NCBI RefSeq assembly: GCF_023740735.1
Contig: NZ_JAMRXH010000017.1
Coordinates: 102,009-166,008 of the forward strand
Direction of reading: 5' to 3'
Length of the DNA: 64,000 nucleotides
Origin: Nocardia sp. CDC159
GTDB lineage: Bacteria; Actinomycetota; Actinomycetes; Mycobacteriales; Mycobacteriaceae
Position 1 is the stretch's first letter, and every line of letters starts with the position of its first letter. The notes beneath the pieces were generated by a model. That model made no database searches and was not told the origin of the DNA. It worked only from the letters and a program-made list of their open reading frames with translations. Both the position numbers and the translations under genes were made by a program. Shown in pieces: positions 43,055 to 51,596 of this stretch.

Positions 43055-43525
43055 TCATCGCTGCTGTCCGGCCTCGCGCCGTCGGGTCAGCAACCAGGTG
43101 GTCAGCCAGGTCGCCGTCAGGACCGTGACCAAGATTTGGGCCAGGGCACCCACTCCGAGCCCGATCCCGCGCCAGACGGCCGCGCTCGCGGGCTGCGGTG
43201 GGCCGCTCGGCCGACCGTCGGGCCCGAGCCACAGGGCGAGGTCGTCACCGAGTCGGGCGGTGGAATCGACCTCGGCGGTGGCCTTTCCGTGCCTGCCCTC
43301 GCGGTCCCAGCGCACGGTGGCCTCGTAGTGGCGGTGGTACGCGCCGTTGGCGTTGGACCACGTCACCGGTTTCGGGGCACTGGTAATCAGCGCTGACACT
43401 TGGGTTTTCGACGCGTTCTCGGCGCGGATCTCCCGTTGGGCCGTGTGGTAGCGAGCCGTGCCGAGCGCTGCGCACAGGGGGACGGCGGCGAGGACCGCCA
43501 CGATTGCCAGGATGCGGATTCCCAT
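43055..43525 (-). CDS. Rv1733c-like membrane protein
   Basis: 156 residues. An N-terminal helix (LAIVAVLAAVPLCAALGTA) leads to an extracytoplasmic part with VTWSNANGAYHRHYEATVRW and GDDLALWLGPDGRPSGPPQP, then a second helix (GIGLGVGALAQILVTVLTAT) and a basic tail. Spacing of VTW...G...W-x-G reads like the Rv1733c family of actinobacterial membrane proteins, one member of which is in the M. tuberculosis dormancy regulon. Function is unknown. The start lies at the edge of the GGCAGT repeat cluster. Confidence 0.7.
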   Translation of the reverse strand: MGIRILAIVAVLAAVPLCAALGTARYHTAQREIRAENASKTQVSALITSAPKPVTWSNANGAYHRHYEATVRWDREGRHGKATAEVDSTARLGDDLALWLGPDGRPSGPPQPASAAVWRGIGLGVGALAQILVTVLTATWLTTWLLTRRREAGQQR

Positions 43526-43569
43526 GGCAGTAAATTTGCCATCGTTTACTTACTGCCAAAAGTGGCAGT
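43525..43569. promoter_or_regulatory. Clustered TGGCAGT repeats upstream of Rv1733c-like gene
   Basis: TGGCAGT occurs at 43525-43531 and 43563-43569, and its complement ACTGCCA at 43552-43558; the last two form a 7-bp hairpin with a 4-nt loop. A further GCTGCCA is at 43591. The region is AT-richer than its surroundings and probably holds the promoter and operator of the membrane-protein gene. Confidence 0.45.
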
Positions 43570-43619
43570 CAAGACGATATTCGCAAATATGCTGCCAATG
43601 GATCGTGCCTCGGCGGCTC

Positions 43620-43955
43620 GCACCGTCCGGCCGGATGTTCGCGAGCAACTCTCAGCGCGGACGGCTTGTCCAGCTTCCAGCGCCACTGCTCGGCATAGCC
43701 CTTGGATCACCGGGGCACGTCGCTGCGCACCTCGTAGACCGACCTGAGCTCGCCGCCGGTCCGTGCGATCACGGACTCGACGGCAGCGGTCGGCCAGATC
43801 CGGCGAAAGATTCGTTCCGCGTCGTGTGCGCCGCGATTCCCCACCACCGCGACAACATAACGAGACCACGCCGGGGTGGGCCATCGAATTAGCGCCTGCC
43901 GACGCGATCGCGATCGCTTACCGGCGATGAGAGCTCCTGTGTCGCTTACGATTAC
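43620..43955 (-). pseudogene. Decayed reading frame, PIN-like start, internal TGA
   Basis: One minus-strand frame stays protein-like: PVIVSDTGALIAGKRSRSRR resembles the first strand and Asp of a PIN (VapC-type) nuclease, followed by SRYVVAVVGNRGAHDAERIF and GGELRSVYEVRSDVPR. A TGA at 43707-43709 then interrupts it, after which SKGYAEQWRWKLDKPSALRV continues in the same frame, as if a TGG had mutated. No start codon is found. The PIN resemblance covers only about 15 residues, so the identity is tentative. Otherwise 43570-43992 holds no gene. Confidence 0.35.
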
Positions 43956-43992
43956 TGGACGGCTGGCGCGCAGACAGTGAGGGGTGGGCGCG

Positions 43993-45048
43993 ATGGTGGT
44001 GGTGCCGTGGTCGCAGGACCTGAGCTTGTCCTACGACGTCTGCCGGGCTTCCCTGGGCGAGGAGTATTCCGCGGTCGACCGGACCGATATCTGGTGCGGC
44101 ATGGTCGGTTGTGGCCTGGGTACCACCACGACGCGGTTCGGCTCCCCGAGGGGGTTCTGGGGAAAAACCTGGACGCAGCGGGCTCTGGCCAGGTGGGACA
44201 GGGATCCCGATCAGCTTCAGCTGATCGAGTTCGCCTCCGGCGCCGTCACCTACGATCGCAGCGACAAAGCCGCCGCGTCGGACGGCGACGACAGCGCCGG
44301 GCTCTACATCGCGCTCAACGGGCGGATCCGGTTGCTCCAGTCCGACCATGCCGCGGAATTGGGTCCCGGCCACATGGGTGTCGTCCGTTATTGCCAGGGT
44401 GCGCGGGTGTCTTACGACGACGGCTTTCACGGCTACCTGCTCAGTATTCCCTCCTACGCACTGCCCCCTGCCCGTGATCCCCACGGCCGGTTGGGTTTAC
44501 GGCCGCAGAACGCCGTCTTGCGAACGGTCCGGCTGCTCGCCGACAACCTCGCCGCCGAACGCCTGGAGTTGGAGGGGGCGGAGTTCATCGCGATCAGCAG
44601 AGCGCTTGTCGATCTCGTCGCGGGGGCGCTGGACGAGCGACGGGCGCCGCAGCTGGATGTGTACGCCAGAATCGCGGCGGACGCGTGTCGGCGCATCGAC
44701 CTGTACAGCGACGACCCGCGGCTGTCGGTGCAGACCCTGGCCGACAGCCTCGGATGTTCACGACGCCAGCTCGAGATAGCGATGAAAACCGTCAGCGGGA
44801 CGACGCCCGGTGAGCAACTGCGCGAAACCCGGCTGCGGCGGGCGTACGAGCGGCTCGCCGATCCGGACAACACCCAGGCGATCGTCGACGTCGCGACATC
44901 GTCCGGCTACAACTCCCTGAGCGGATTCAGGGCCTCCTTCGCCGCTCGGTTCGGCATCCAGCCCGGCGAGCTGAAACTCCAGGCTCGCTCGACCGACCAG
45001 GCACAGCCCCGACCGAAGCCCCACAGACGATCCCCCGGTTCGCACTAG
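43993..45048 (+). CDS. AraC-family regulator
   Basis: 351 residues from ATG 43993 (GAGGGG 8 nt upstream; a GTG at 43984 is too close to it). The N-terminal ~200 residues look like a cupin-type AraC ligand-binding domain (GLYIALNGRIRLLQSD). The C-terminal AraC double HTH spans about 240-335 (LSVQTLADSLGCSRRQLEIA and IVDVATSSGYNSLSGFRASF with the PGELK end). Its target is not obvious; the convergent MMPL gene shares only the terminator. Confidence 0.9.
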   Translation: MVVVPWSQDLSLSYDVCRASLGEEYSAVDRTDIWCGMVGCGLGTTTTRFGSPRGFWGKTWTQRALARWDRDPDQLQLIEFASGAVTYDRSDKAAASDGDDSAGLYIALNGRIRLLQSDHAAELGPGHMGVVRYCQGARVSYDDGFHGYLLSIPSYALPPARDPHGRLGLRPQNAVLRTVRLLADNLAAERLELEGAEFIAISRALVDLVAGALDERRAPQLDVYARIAADACRRIDLYSDDPRLSVQTLADSLGCSRRQLEIAMKTVSGTTPGEQLRETRLRRAYERLADPDNTQAIVDVATSSGYNSLSGFRASFAARFGIQPGELKLQARSTDQAQPRPKPHRRSPGSH

Positions 45049-45193
45049 CAGCGCTCCTCGCTCGCCTGCGCGCTCTGCTGCGCAAAAACGGCTACGCAAA
45101 ACCGGTTCCGCCGAAAATGCCGCGTTGACTAGCCTTTCCGTGACGGAACCCGCTACCGCGGGAGTGTGGTTTCGTCGGGCAAGGGAGGGGACG

Positions 45194-45218
45194 GCTGCTG
45201 CGGCGCCGCCGCAGCAGC
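45194..45218. terminator. Bidirectional hairpin between AraC and MMPL genes
   Basis: An 11-bp perfect stem GCTGCTGCGGC (45194-45204) / complement (45208-45218) with a 3-nt loop, placed between the two convergent stops at 45048 and 45285. Confidence 0.6.
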
Positions 45219-45284
45219 TGCCCCGCGAATCGCCTTCGGCCGGCTGCCGCGATCGGCCTGGTTTCCGACCCGGGTGCCAGTCGC

Positions 45285-48200
45285 TTATGACAGCTCCACG
45301 TGTTCGTCGACGTCGAAGCCCAGCCGTACGTCGTGGTCGACTCGGCTGCCGCTGACGGTCACCTGCGCGGTCACCAGTGGGTAACCGCGCGCCACGACGG
45401 TGTACTCGCCTTCGGGCAGATCGGCCACCGCGTAGCGGCCGTTCTCGTCGGTGTGGGCGGTAGCGACGGTCGCGCCGGACCAGTCGAGCACGGTGACTCG
45501 GGCATCGCGCACCGCTCGGCCGTCGGCGCGCACCGTTCCACACAATGTCGCCATGGGCGCCAACTCGACGTCGAAACGCGACGAGCCGCCGTCCGGCACG
45601 GTGAGTGTCGTTGCGGTGGGGCGCATTCGAGCGGCGACCGCCACCAACGTGTAGGTTCCGGCCGCCACGCCGTGGCAGGCGTACGCGCCGTCCGCCGCGG
45701 TCACCGCCACATCGACCACCTCCCCACGCAGGTCGGCCACGGTGACCGTGGCGCCGGCCACCGGTTCGCGCGCGGAGGTGCGCACCACGCCGGACAACTC
45801 GCCGGACCGCCGCAGCGTGACGTCGAAACGCTGTGCGCCGCCGTCCACGGCGGTGACATTCACCGCGGTCGGTTGATGCCCCTGCGCCGAGACGATGAGG
45901 ACATAGCTTCCCGGCGCGGGCGGCTCGATGGTGTAGGCGCCGCCGTCGTCGCCGGTCGCCCGCGAAACCTGATGTCCGCCCTGGTCGATCAGTGTCAACG
46001 CCGCGGCCGCCACCGGGTGCCCGTCGTCACGGCGAACGCGGCCACCGATCGTCCGGCCACCCGCCGAGGTGACGGCAGGTCCGGCCGCCAGGCCCGACAT
46101 CCGGTGCGTCCCACCGTTGTTCGTGGTCGCGGATGGGACGCCACTCGCTGCGGGACCCGAGATTCGCTCCCCGATACGCCCCGCGCTGGCCTGCGCCGAG
46201 AGCTCCAACACCGCAGACACGGAGTGCGCGGCGACGACCGGCTCGGGCTCGTCGTGATCGGACCGCGGCCGCCGTGACTGTCGCAGCTTCACGCCCTCGA
46301 CGTCGATATTCGGCAGGATGCGGTCGAGCCACTTCGGCATCCACCAGGACCATTTGCCCATGATCACCAGCAGAGCCGGAACCAGCACCATGCGCACCAC
46401 GAAGGCATCGATGGCGACACCGGCGGCCAGCGCGAAGCCCATGGACTTCGCGGTGGCGTCGGACTCCAGCAGGAAGGAGCCGAACACCGAGATCATGATG
46501 ATCGCCGCCGAGGTGACCACACGGGCGCCGTGGTGATAGCCAAGGATCATGGCGTCCTTCGGCGACCTACCGTGCACGTATTCCTCGCGCATTCGGGTCA
46601 CCAGGAACACCTGATAGTCCATGGCGAGACCGAACACCAACCCGATCAACATGATCGGCAGGAAGCTGACGATCGGCCGCGGATCGGAAATCAGCCCGAA
46701 AGTGCCTTCCTGGAAGATCAAGACGGTGGCGCCGAAGGTCGCCGCCATGGAGAGCAGAAAACCCACGGCCGCGGTGAGCGGAACAAGGATGGACCGGAAT
46801 ACCAGGATCAACAGTACGAAGGCCGCACCGGCCACGATCGCCAGATAGGGAACGATCTTGCCGAGCAGGACGTGGTCCATATCGGCGTAGATGGCGGTGG
46901 TACCGGTGATGCCGTATTCGATGCCGTACCGCTGGCTCAGTTCGCCCTCGGCGTCGCGGGCGTCGCGCACCAGGTCCTTGGTGACCTGATCGTTCGGCCC
47001 CGACTTCGGGACTCCGCTGAGAATGGCGCCGAGTCCGTTCGCACTGAACTGTGGCACGGTGACGTAATCCATCTCCGGGAACTCGGCGAGCCGGTCGCGC
47101 AGCGCGGTGACCGCGGTTTTGCGCTCATTCTCCGGCACCGTCTCGAGGTCGACGGCGACGGTCAGGATGCCGTTGCTGCCCTCGCCGAAGCCCGCCGTCC
47201 GGATGTCGTAGGCACGCCGGACGGTGGAGTCGACCGGGAAGCTGTCCGCGCCCGGCAGGCCCAACTGCAACTCGAGCGCGGGGGTGGCCAGTGTTGCCAG
47301 TGCGGCGACGGCGAATACCAGTGCGACCCATGGCCTTTTACCGATCCGGCGAGCCACCCGCATGCCGTTGGTGACGGAGGCGTCGTCCTCCGGATCGTGC
47401 CGGGCGACCAACGGCATCTTCGGCCTGAACAGCAAGCGGCCGAAGACGCCGAGCAGGGCGGGCATCACGGTGATGGCGGTGAGGACGGCGAAGAAGGCCG
47501 CAATGGCGCCACCGAGACCCATGAAGGTCAGGAAGTTCACTCCGACGACGCTCAGCGCACTCAGGGCGACGATCACGGTGAGACCGGCGAACACCACCGC
47601 GGATCCGGCGGTGCCGACCGCGACGCCAGCGGCTTCTTCGGGACTTCCCGCTACGCGCAGTTCGTGCTTGTAGCGGGACACGATGAACAGGGCGTAATCG
47701 ATGGACAGCGCGATACCGATCATCGATGCCAGGAACGTCGTGAAGCTCGGCACCTCGATGACCGAGGTGCTCAGCGAAATCACCAGCATGGCGGCGCCCA
47801 GGCCGACGATGGCGGTGATGATCGGCACGAAGGCCGCCACGATGGCGCCGAAGGCGATCACCATGACGACCAGTGCCACGCCCATGCCGATCATCTCGGC
47901 TCGGCCGCTCGGCTGCTCCTGCTCGTGCGCGATGGCCCCACCCAACTCGACGGTCAATCCCCGCTCGCGGGCGGCGACGGCCACGTCATGGGCGGCGTGC
48001 CGCGCTTCGTCGCTGATCTCCATCGGCGAGGCGATGTCGAACGGCACCGAAAGCACGGCGACGGTGGCCGGAGCGTCCTTGTTCAACACATTGAGCGGGG
48101 CGCCGGAGCACACGGTCGGGTCGGCTGTGGTCAGACAGCCCATCGCCTTGGTGGCGTCGACGGGGTTCTTCAATGCCGCGGCGTCCCTGTCGGTGACGAG

Positions 48201-48548
48201 CCGACGCTTGCCGCCTTCGACCGACAGCGCCTTCAGGTCTGCGATCAGCGCGTCGATGGCGGCGCTGTTCTTCTTGTCGGTCAGCTTCGTACCCTCGGGT
48301 GCCTTGATGACATAGGCACCGCTGACGGCGTGGATACCGAACTGTTCGGACATGCCGGGGAACTGCCTGTCCAGTATCTCGGTGGCGCGTTCCGACGGCA
48401 GCGACGGCATGCTGAACTCGTCACTCATCGGCTTACTCAGCAAACCGCCCGCGGTGCCGAGCACTCCGAGGAAGACGAACCACACCGGCAGAACCATCCA
48501 TTTGCGGCGGAAGGCGAACTTCCCCCACCGATAGAGGTATGCGGACAC
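45285..48548 (-). CDS. MMPL transporter fused to C-terminal beta-sandwich repeats
   Basis: 1087 residues. Residues ~1-730 are an RND/MMPL exporter with two blocks of six helices (IDYALFIVSRYKHELR and AMDYQVFLVTRMREEY carry the proton-relay Asp-Tyr pairs) and two large external loops. After the last helix (about 720) and a linker come three tandem carboxypeptidase-regulatory/Cna-B-like domains, each with the G-x-V-R...V-A-A-A/T-V...G-x-Y start-to-end pattern: TIGGRVRRDDGHPVAAAALT, LSGVVRTSAREPVAGATVTV, LCGTVRADGRAVRDARVTVL. The MMPL C-terminus normally faces the cytoplasm, so these domains are in an odd place. Substrate unknown, probably lipid. Confidence 0.9.
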   Translation of the reverse strand: MSAYLYRWGKFAFRRKWMVLPVWFVFLGVLGTAGGLLSKPMSDEFSMPSLPSERATEILDRQFPGMSEQFGIHAVSGAYVIKAPEGTKLTDKKNSAAIDALIADLKALSVEGGKRRLVTDRDAAALKNPVDATKAMGCLTTADPTVCSGAPLNVLNKDAPATVAVLSVPFDIASPMEISDEARHAAHDVAVAARERGLTVELGGAIAHEQEQPSGRAEMIGMGVALVVMVIAFGAIVAAFVPIITAIVGLGAAMLVISLSTSVIEVPSFTTFLASMIGIALSIDYALFIVSRYKHELRVAGSPEEAAGVAVGTAGSAVVFAGLTVIVALSALSVVGVNFLTFMGLGGAIAAFFAVLTAITVMPALLGVFGRLLFRPKMPLVARHDPEDDASVTNGMRVARRIGKRPWVALVFAVAALATLATPALELQLGLPGADSFPVDSTVRRAYDIRTAGFGEGSNGILTVAVDLETVPENERKTAVTALRDRLAEFPEMDYVTVPQFSANGLGAILSGVPKSGPNDQVTKDLVRDARDAEGELSQRYGIEYGITGTTAIYADMDHVLLGKIVPYLAIVAGAAFVLLILVFRSILVPLTAAVGFLLSMAATFGATVLIFQEGTFGLISDPRPIVSFLPIMLIGLVFGLAMDYQVFLVTRMREEYVHGRSPKDAMILGYHHGARVVTSAAIIMISVFGSFLLESDATAKSMGFALAAGVAIDAFVVRMVLVPALLVIMGKWSWWMPKWLDRILPNIDVEGVKLRQSRRPRSDHDEPEPVVAAHSVSAVLELSAQASAGRIGERISGPAASGVPSATTNNGGTHRMSGLAAGPAVTSAGGRTIGGRVRRDDGHPVAAAALTLIDQGGHQVSRATGDDGGAYTIEPPAPGSYVLIVSAQGHQPTAVNVTAVDGGAQRFDVTLRRSGELSGVVRTSAREPVAGATVTVADLRGEVVDVAVTAADGAYACHGVAAGTYTLVAVAARMRPTATTLTVPDGGSSRFDVELAPMATLCGTVRADGRAVRDARVTVLDWSGATVATAHTDENGRYAVADLPEGEYTVVARGYPLVTAQVTVSGSRVDHDVRLGFDVDEHVELS

Positions 48549-48729
48549 GAACGGGCTCCTAGAGGTAACCGGGTTGTGCTGGTTTCAGGGCCCGCGTACA
48601 GAACCCTCGCGGCCCGCCTTGCCTGCGAACGGCTGCCCCGACGCCCTCCGTCTACCTTCCGCACGGTAGGGCGGCGGGTAGATGGATCGCTACAAGCGGA
48701 GGAGCAACCTCTGGGGTCGAGAGCTTACC

Positions 48730-48758
48730 GCACACCCTAATTCGGCATTTGGGTGTGC
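48730..48758. promoter_or_regulatory. GCACACCC palindrome upstream of MMPL gene
   Basis: GCACACCC (48730-48737) and GGGTGTGC (48751-48758) are perfect complements across 13 nt, about 180 nt before the MMPL start at 48548. It may be an operator for the transporter. The rest of 48549-48897 shows no gene. Confidence 0.4.
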
Positions 48759-48897
48759 TGGGAAGTGTTGCCCGGCAAGTGATCCGAGCAGCCGACCAAT
48801 GCCCGATTAGCGGCAATCGCGAATGTTCGGGTGGATCGGAAGAATTGGGACCGCGGGGCGCTTCGCTGCCGATGCCCGCTATCGGCTAGGGGACGGT

Positions 48898-48939
48898 AAT
48901 GCGGGCCGGGGCCTTGGGCCCAGGCCTCCGGTCCGCATT
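48898..48939 (-). terminator. Terminator hairpin of the 32-residue peptide gene
   Basis: AATGCGG-g-CCGG-g-GCCT pairs in register with AGGC-ct-CCGG-t-CCGCATT, a long stem beginning 14 nt after the small gene's stop on the minus strand. Confidence 0.55.
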
Positions 48940-48952
48940 CCTTGCTACTACG

Positions 48953-49051
48953 TTAAAGCGCGGCGATGATTGCGCCCAGCGCAATGCCAACGAAGCCGAC
49001 GACCGAAGCGACGGCGAGACCGAGGAGACTTCCAACACCGGGGAGAAGCAT
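48953..49051 (-). CDS. 32-residue hydrophobic membrane peptide
   Basis: ATG at 49051 with GAAGGAAG 5-6 nt upstream encodes 32 residues that form one glycine-rich membrane helix: LLPGVGSLLGLAVASVVGFV followed by GIALGAIIAAL. There is no charged residue at all. It has its own ribosome site and downstream terminator, so it looks like a real small gene. Similar Gly-zipper peptides act as membrane toxins, phenol-soluble-modulin-like peptides or subunit regulators; nothing here decides between them. The region from 49052 to 49422 shows no other gene. Confidence 0.6.
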   Translation of the reverse strand: MLLPGVGSLLGLAVASVVGFVGIALGAIIAAL

Positions 49052-49422
49052 GGTTCTTCTTCCTTTCTGTCGTTTGTTCCTGGCATTCGCGTACGCGCGA
49101 TGCGAATGGGTGGAGCGTGATGCGGGCAAGAAGCCCCATCTGCAGGGTGGTGCGAGTCTGCAGGTCATACGTATGAGGTCTTGCCTGCTCGATCGACGTC
49201 GACACCGGCAGCGTACCCCCGTCGATCGACTCGAAAACATCTCGAGTGCAAGACTTTTGAGCAATCTACTGGCTACCGCAGCTGTGTCGAACCATCATTT
49301 GTGTGCGTGCCTCGACAGCGGACAACGGCGTAGTGCCAACCGCCGGAGCCTCACGATGGGGTGGCAAAGATGTTGGCGCGCAGGGAGTATCACCGCGGAC
49401 AGGAGACCGCAGTTTCAGGGGC

Positions 49423-49465
49423 TGCCGGATCCCGAGAGTGGTGGCTTGAATTGTGGGATCCGGCA
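49423..49465. promoter_or_regulatory. 11-bp inverted repeat before type VII effector operon
   Basis: TGCCGGATCCC (49423-49433) and GGGATCCGGCA (49455-49465) are perfect complements across 21 nt, ending 23 nt before the first ATG of the operon. It could be an operator or an attenuator hairpin. Confidence 0.5.
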
Positions 49466-49488
49466 CACTCTGGTGTGGAGAGAGATTC

Positions 49489-49785
49489 ATGAGTGAGATA
49501 GTGCAGGCCGACTCCGATGCGCTGCGCGGGCTGGGGAAGGCCTTGGCGGGGCATGCGGATGCCATCGACGGGTTGAAGGTCGAGCCCGACGTCACGATGC
49601 CGGGCTCGCCGGTTCACGGCGCCGTCGACGAGGTCGGCAAGGCGGCGCAGGCGGCATTTCGCGCCCTGGGCAAGAACATTCGCCAGATGTCCCAGGCGAC
49701 GCAATCGGGCGCGAAGGAATACGACGACTTCGAGCGGGCTTTCGTCGGCCACTTCCGGCGCTTGCAGAGTGAGAAGCCGTCGTGA
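49489..49785 (+). CDS. EspC/WXG100-like type VII secretion protein
   Basis: 98 residues from ATG 49489 (GGAGAG 6 nt upstream). A helical hairpin without signal peptide: DSDALRGLGKALAGHADAID, then HGAVDEVGKAAQAAFRALGK and EYDDFERAFVGHFRRL. The opening matches the excreted-virulence-factor EspC-type family, small ESX-associated secreted proteins. The stop overlaps the GTG of the next gene (GTGA). It is the probable secretion partner of the large protein downstream. Confidence 0.75.
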   Translation: MSEIVQADSDALRGLGKALAGHADAIDGLKVEPDVTMPGSPVHGAVDEVGKAAQAAFRALGKNIRQMSQATQSGAKEYDDFERAFVGHFRRLQSEKPS

Positions 49786-51104
49786 CGTCGGTCGGTCATG
49801 TTCGCGGGTGTGCCCCATCGACAATGGTGAGCTTCGCTTCCCAACTGCTCGGCCAGAGCAAGAACTTCGCCGGACGTGTCTCGCAGATGGGCCGCGACGT
49901 CGACAAGGTCGCGCAGGGCTGGCGCGGGAAGGGCGCGACGGCCGCGTCGGCGCGCGCCCTGGGTGAGCGCATGTCGGCCACCAATATCGACGAGGTCGTG
50001 GTCGCCGTCGCGGGCTATCTCAACCTGTACGGCAAACAGTTGGACCAGACGAGAACCACGCTGTTGAACATCGTCGACAAGGAGGCGGCGGGGGCCGGTA
50101 TGAAGGTCGCCGACGACGGCTCCGTCACGCCGGCCACCTTCCCCAATTGCGGGCAGAATCCGCTCGTTTGCCGCGTCATGCAGCAGCGGCTCAACGAGCA
50201 GGCCGCCTTCGTCGAGGCCCGGATCAAGGAGCAGTTGAAGAACTTCGCCAATGGCGAGAAGCAGGCCGCGACGATGCTGAAGCAGGGGGTGAAATTCCTG
50301 CGCGTGCTGGAGAAGGCGCCGACGACGCCGATGCGGTCGAAGGATGGCCGCTATGCGCTCGGTATGCCGGAGCGGCCGGGTATTCCGCATGACGATACGT
50401 TTCCGTACAACACGAAGGACGCCAATTTCGGCGACTACCTGAGCATGTTGAAGTGGCAGGCGAAGTTGTCGGGTGCCGAGGCATTCACCGGGCTCGACGA
50501 CGCGACCATGATGTATCGCCACTACTGGGAGAACAATGGCAAACCCATGGAGTTCGACCTCAGCGAGGCGTACCGCGAGGATTCGGTCATCAAGAATGCT
50601 ATCGACCAGGAGATCGGTAGGGCGATCGCCGCGGCCGACCAGTTCGCGCAGGCCGGAAACAAGAATTTCCAGATGACCGGCGCCCGGACCGACGTCGATA
50701 AGAATCCGGCGACCGAGAACTGGCAGAAGACCATTGGCAGACACCACCAATGGAGTTACTCCAACGTTCGGGTCGAGGGTAACCGGGTCGTCATGGACGT
50801 CACCGTCGAGGCCAGGGACTACTACAACTTCAACAAGGGGGAGAACGATATCGCGACCGGAATATCCGATAAGCAGAATGGGCGATTCGCCGAGATCGGG
50901 TGGGCCAAGCCGTTCGAATCGCACGGCAGTTTGAAAAGGACCGTGTCCTGGGAGATGGGCCATCCCCCGGCGGCTGGGAGCGGCGACACCTCGGACCCGC
51001 AACGGAATCAGGGCCGGGAGGATCGAACGGACAACAGACATTCGGGTGACGGCAAGCGAGCCCCGGACAACGATCGGGACACCGGCCGGGTGGGGTACAA
51101 GTGA
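49782..51104 (+). CDS. Type VII effector candidate: WXG-like N-terminus with unknown C-terminal domain
   Basis: 440 residues. Residues ~15-100 are a WXG-like helical domain (VDKVAQGWRGKGATAASARA); a helical linker with two Cys (PNCGQNPLVCRVM) runs to about 170. A distinct globular domain follows (about 180-390): MYRHYWENNGKPMEFDLSEA, GRHHQWSYSNVRVEGNRVVM, DVTVEARDYYNFNKGEND, GRFAEIGWAKPFESHGSLKR. The last ~45 residues are a charged Asp/Arg/Asn-rich tail. I know of no function for the domain; its place matches the toxin position of LXG/WXG polymorphic effectors. It overlaps the genes on both sides (GTGA each). Confidence 0.7.
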   Translation: MTSVGHVRGCAPSTMVSFASQLLGQSKNFAGRVSQMGRDVDKVAQGWRGKGATAASARALGERMSATNIDEVVVAVAGYLNLYGKQLDQTRTTLLNIVDKEAAGAGMKVADDGSVTPATFPNCGQNPLVCRVMQQRLNEQAAFVEARIKEQLKNFANGEKQAATMLKQGVKFLRVLEKAPTTPMRSKDGRYALGMPERPGIPHDDTFPYNTKDANFGDYLSMLKWQAKLSGAEAFTGLDDATMMYRHYWENNGKPMEFDLSEAYREDSVIKNAIDQEIGRAIAAADQFAQAGNKNFQMTGARTDVDKNPATENWQKTIGRHHQWSYSNVRVEGNRVVMDVTVEARDYYNFNKGENDIATGISDKQNGRFAEIGWAKPFESHGSLKRTVSWEMGHPPAAGSGDTSDPQRNQGREDRTDNRHSGDGKRAPDNDRDTGRVGYK

Positions 51105-51595
51105 GGCCGCTGACCCGAGTGTGCGGCGCACTGCTGGCCCAGGCCGCCGTGCTCGCGACCCTCGGCTGCAACGTTCTCACACTCGATCCGGAACGACACG
51201 GCGAATCGAGCCCAGCGGCCGGTGCCGTCCGCCACGACCCCGAACCCTTGATGAAGAACTTCCCGCTCATCGGCAGGCCGGTAGCCGTCTCGTGGGTCAC
51301 CTGGGACAACTCTTCCGGCAGGGCTCCGGGGCCCAGCACCTACTGGCTCGACGCGATAGTCGAGCTCGAGCCGGAGACGGCGGCCGCCCTGCGAAGTCGT
51401 TACACGCCAACGGAACCCGCGGATCCGCCCGCGCTCCACGACGCCCTGCGATCCGCCGTGCCCAGCGGCCCATACCTGTCCGGGGCCGAATTCGACGCCG
51501 TGCTCGGCGGTTCCGAGCAATGGGACGGCAGCGCGACCGGATATCTGCATCGCGACCGGCCGATTTTGGTATTCCAGGCCTCGGCGGGGGGATGA
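51101..51595 (+). CDS. Putative lipoprotein in effector operon (immunity candidate)
   Basis: 164 residues from GTG 51101, overlapping the effector stop. The N-terminus RPLTRVCGALLAQAAVLATL then GC gives a signal peptide with a non-canonical lipobox (T-L-G-C). The exported part has KNFPLIGRPVAVSWVTWDNS and YWLDAIVELEPETAAALRSR; the end (GYLHRDRPILVFQASAGG) is beta-like. Translational coupling to the effector makes an envelope-located immunity or assembly role plausible, but that is inference. No family recognised. Confidence 0.6.
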   Translation: MRPLTRVCGALLAQAAVLATLGCNVLTLDPERHGESSPAAGAVRHDPEPLMKNFPLIGRPVAVSWVTWDNSSGRAPGPSTYWLDAIVELEPETAAALRSRYTPTEPADPPALHDALRSAVPSGPYLSGAEFDAVLGGSEQWDGSATGYLHRDRPILVFQASAGG

Positions 51596-51596
51596 G

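Noticed and set aside
46530..48740. Plus-strand open frame of 736 codons
   Set aside because: It is antisense to the MMPL transporter, has His/Gly/Asp-rich low-complexity sequence typical of the opposite strand of GC-rich genes, and shows no domain.
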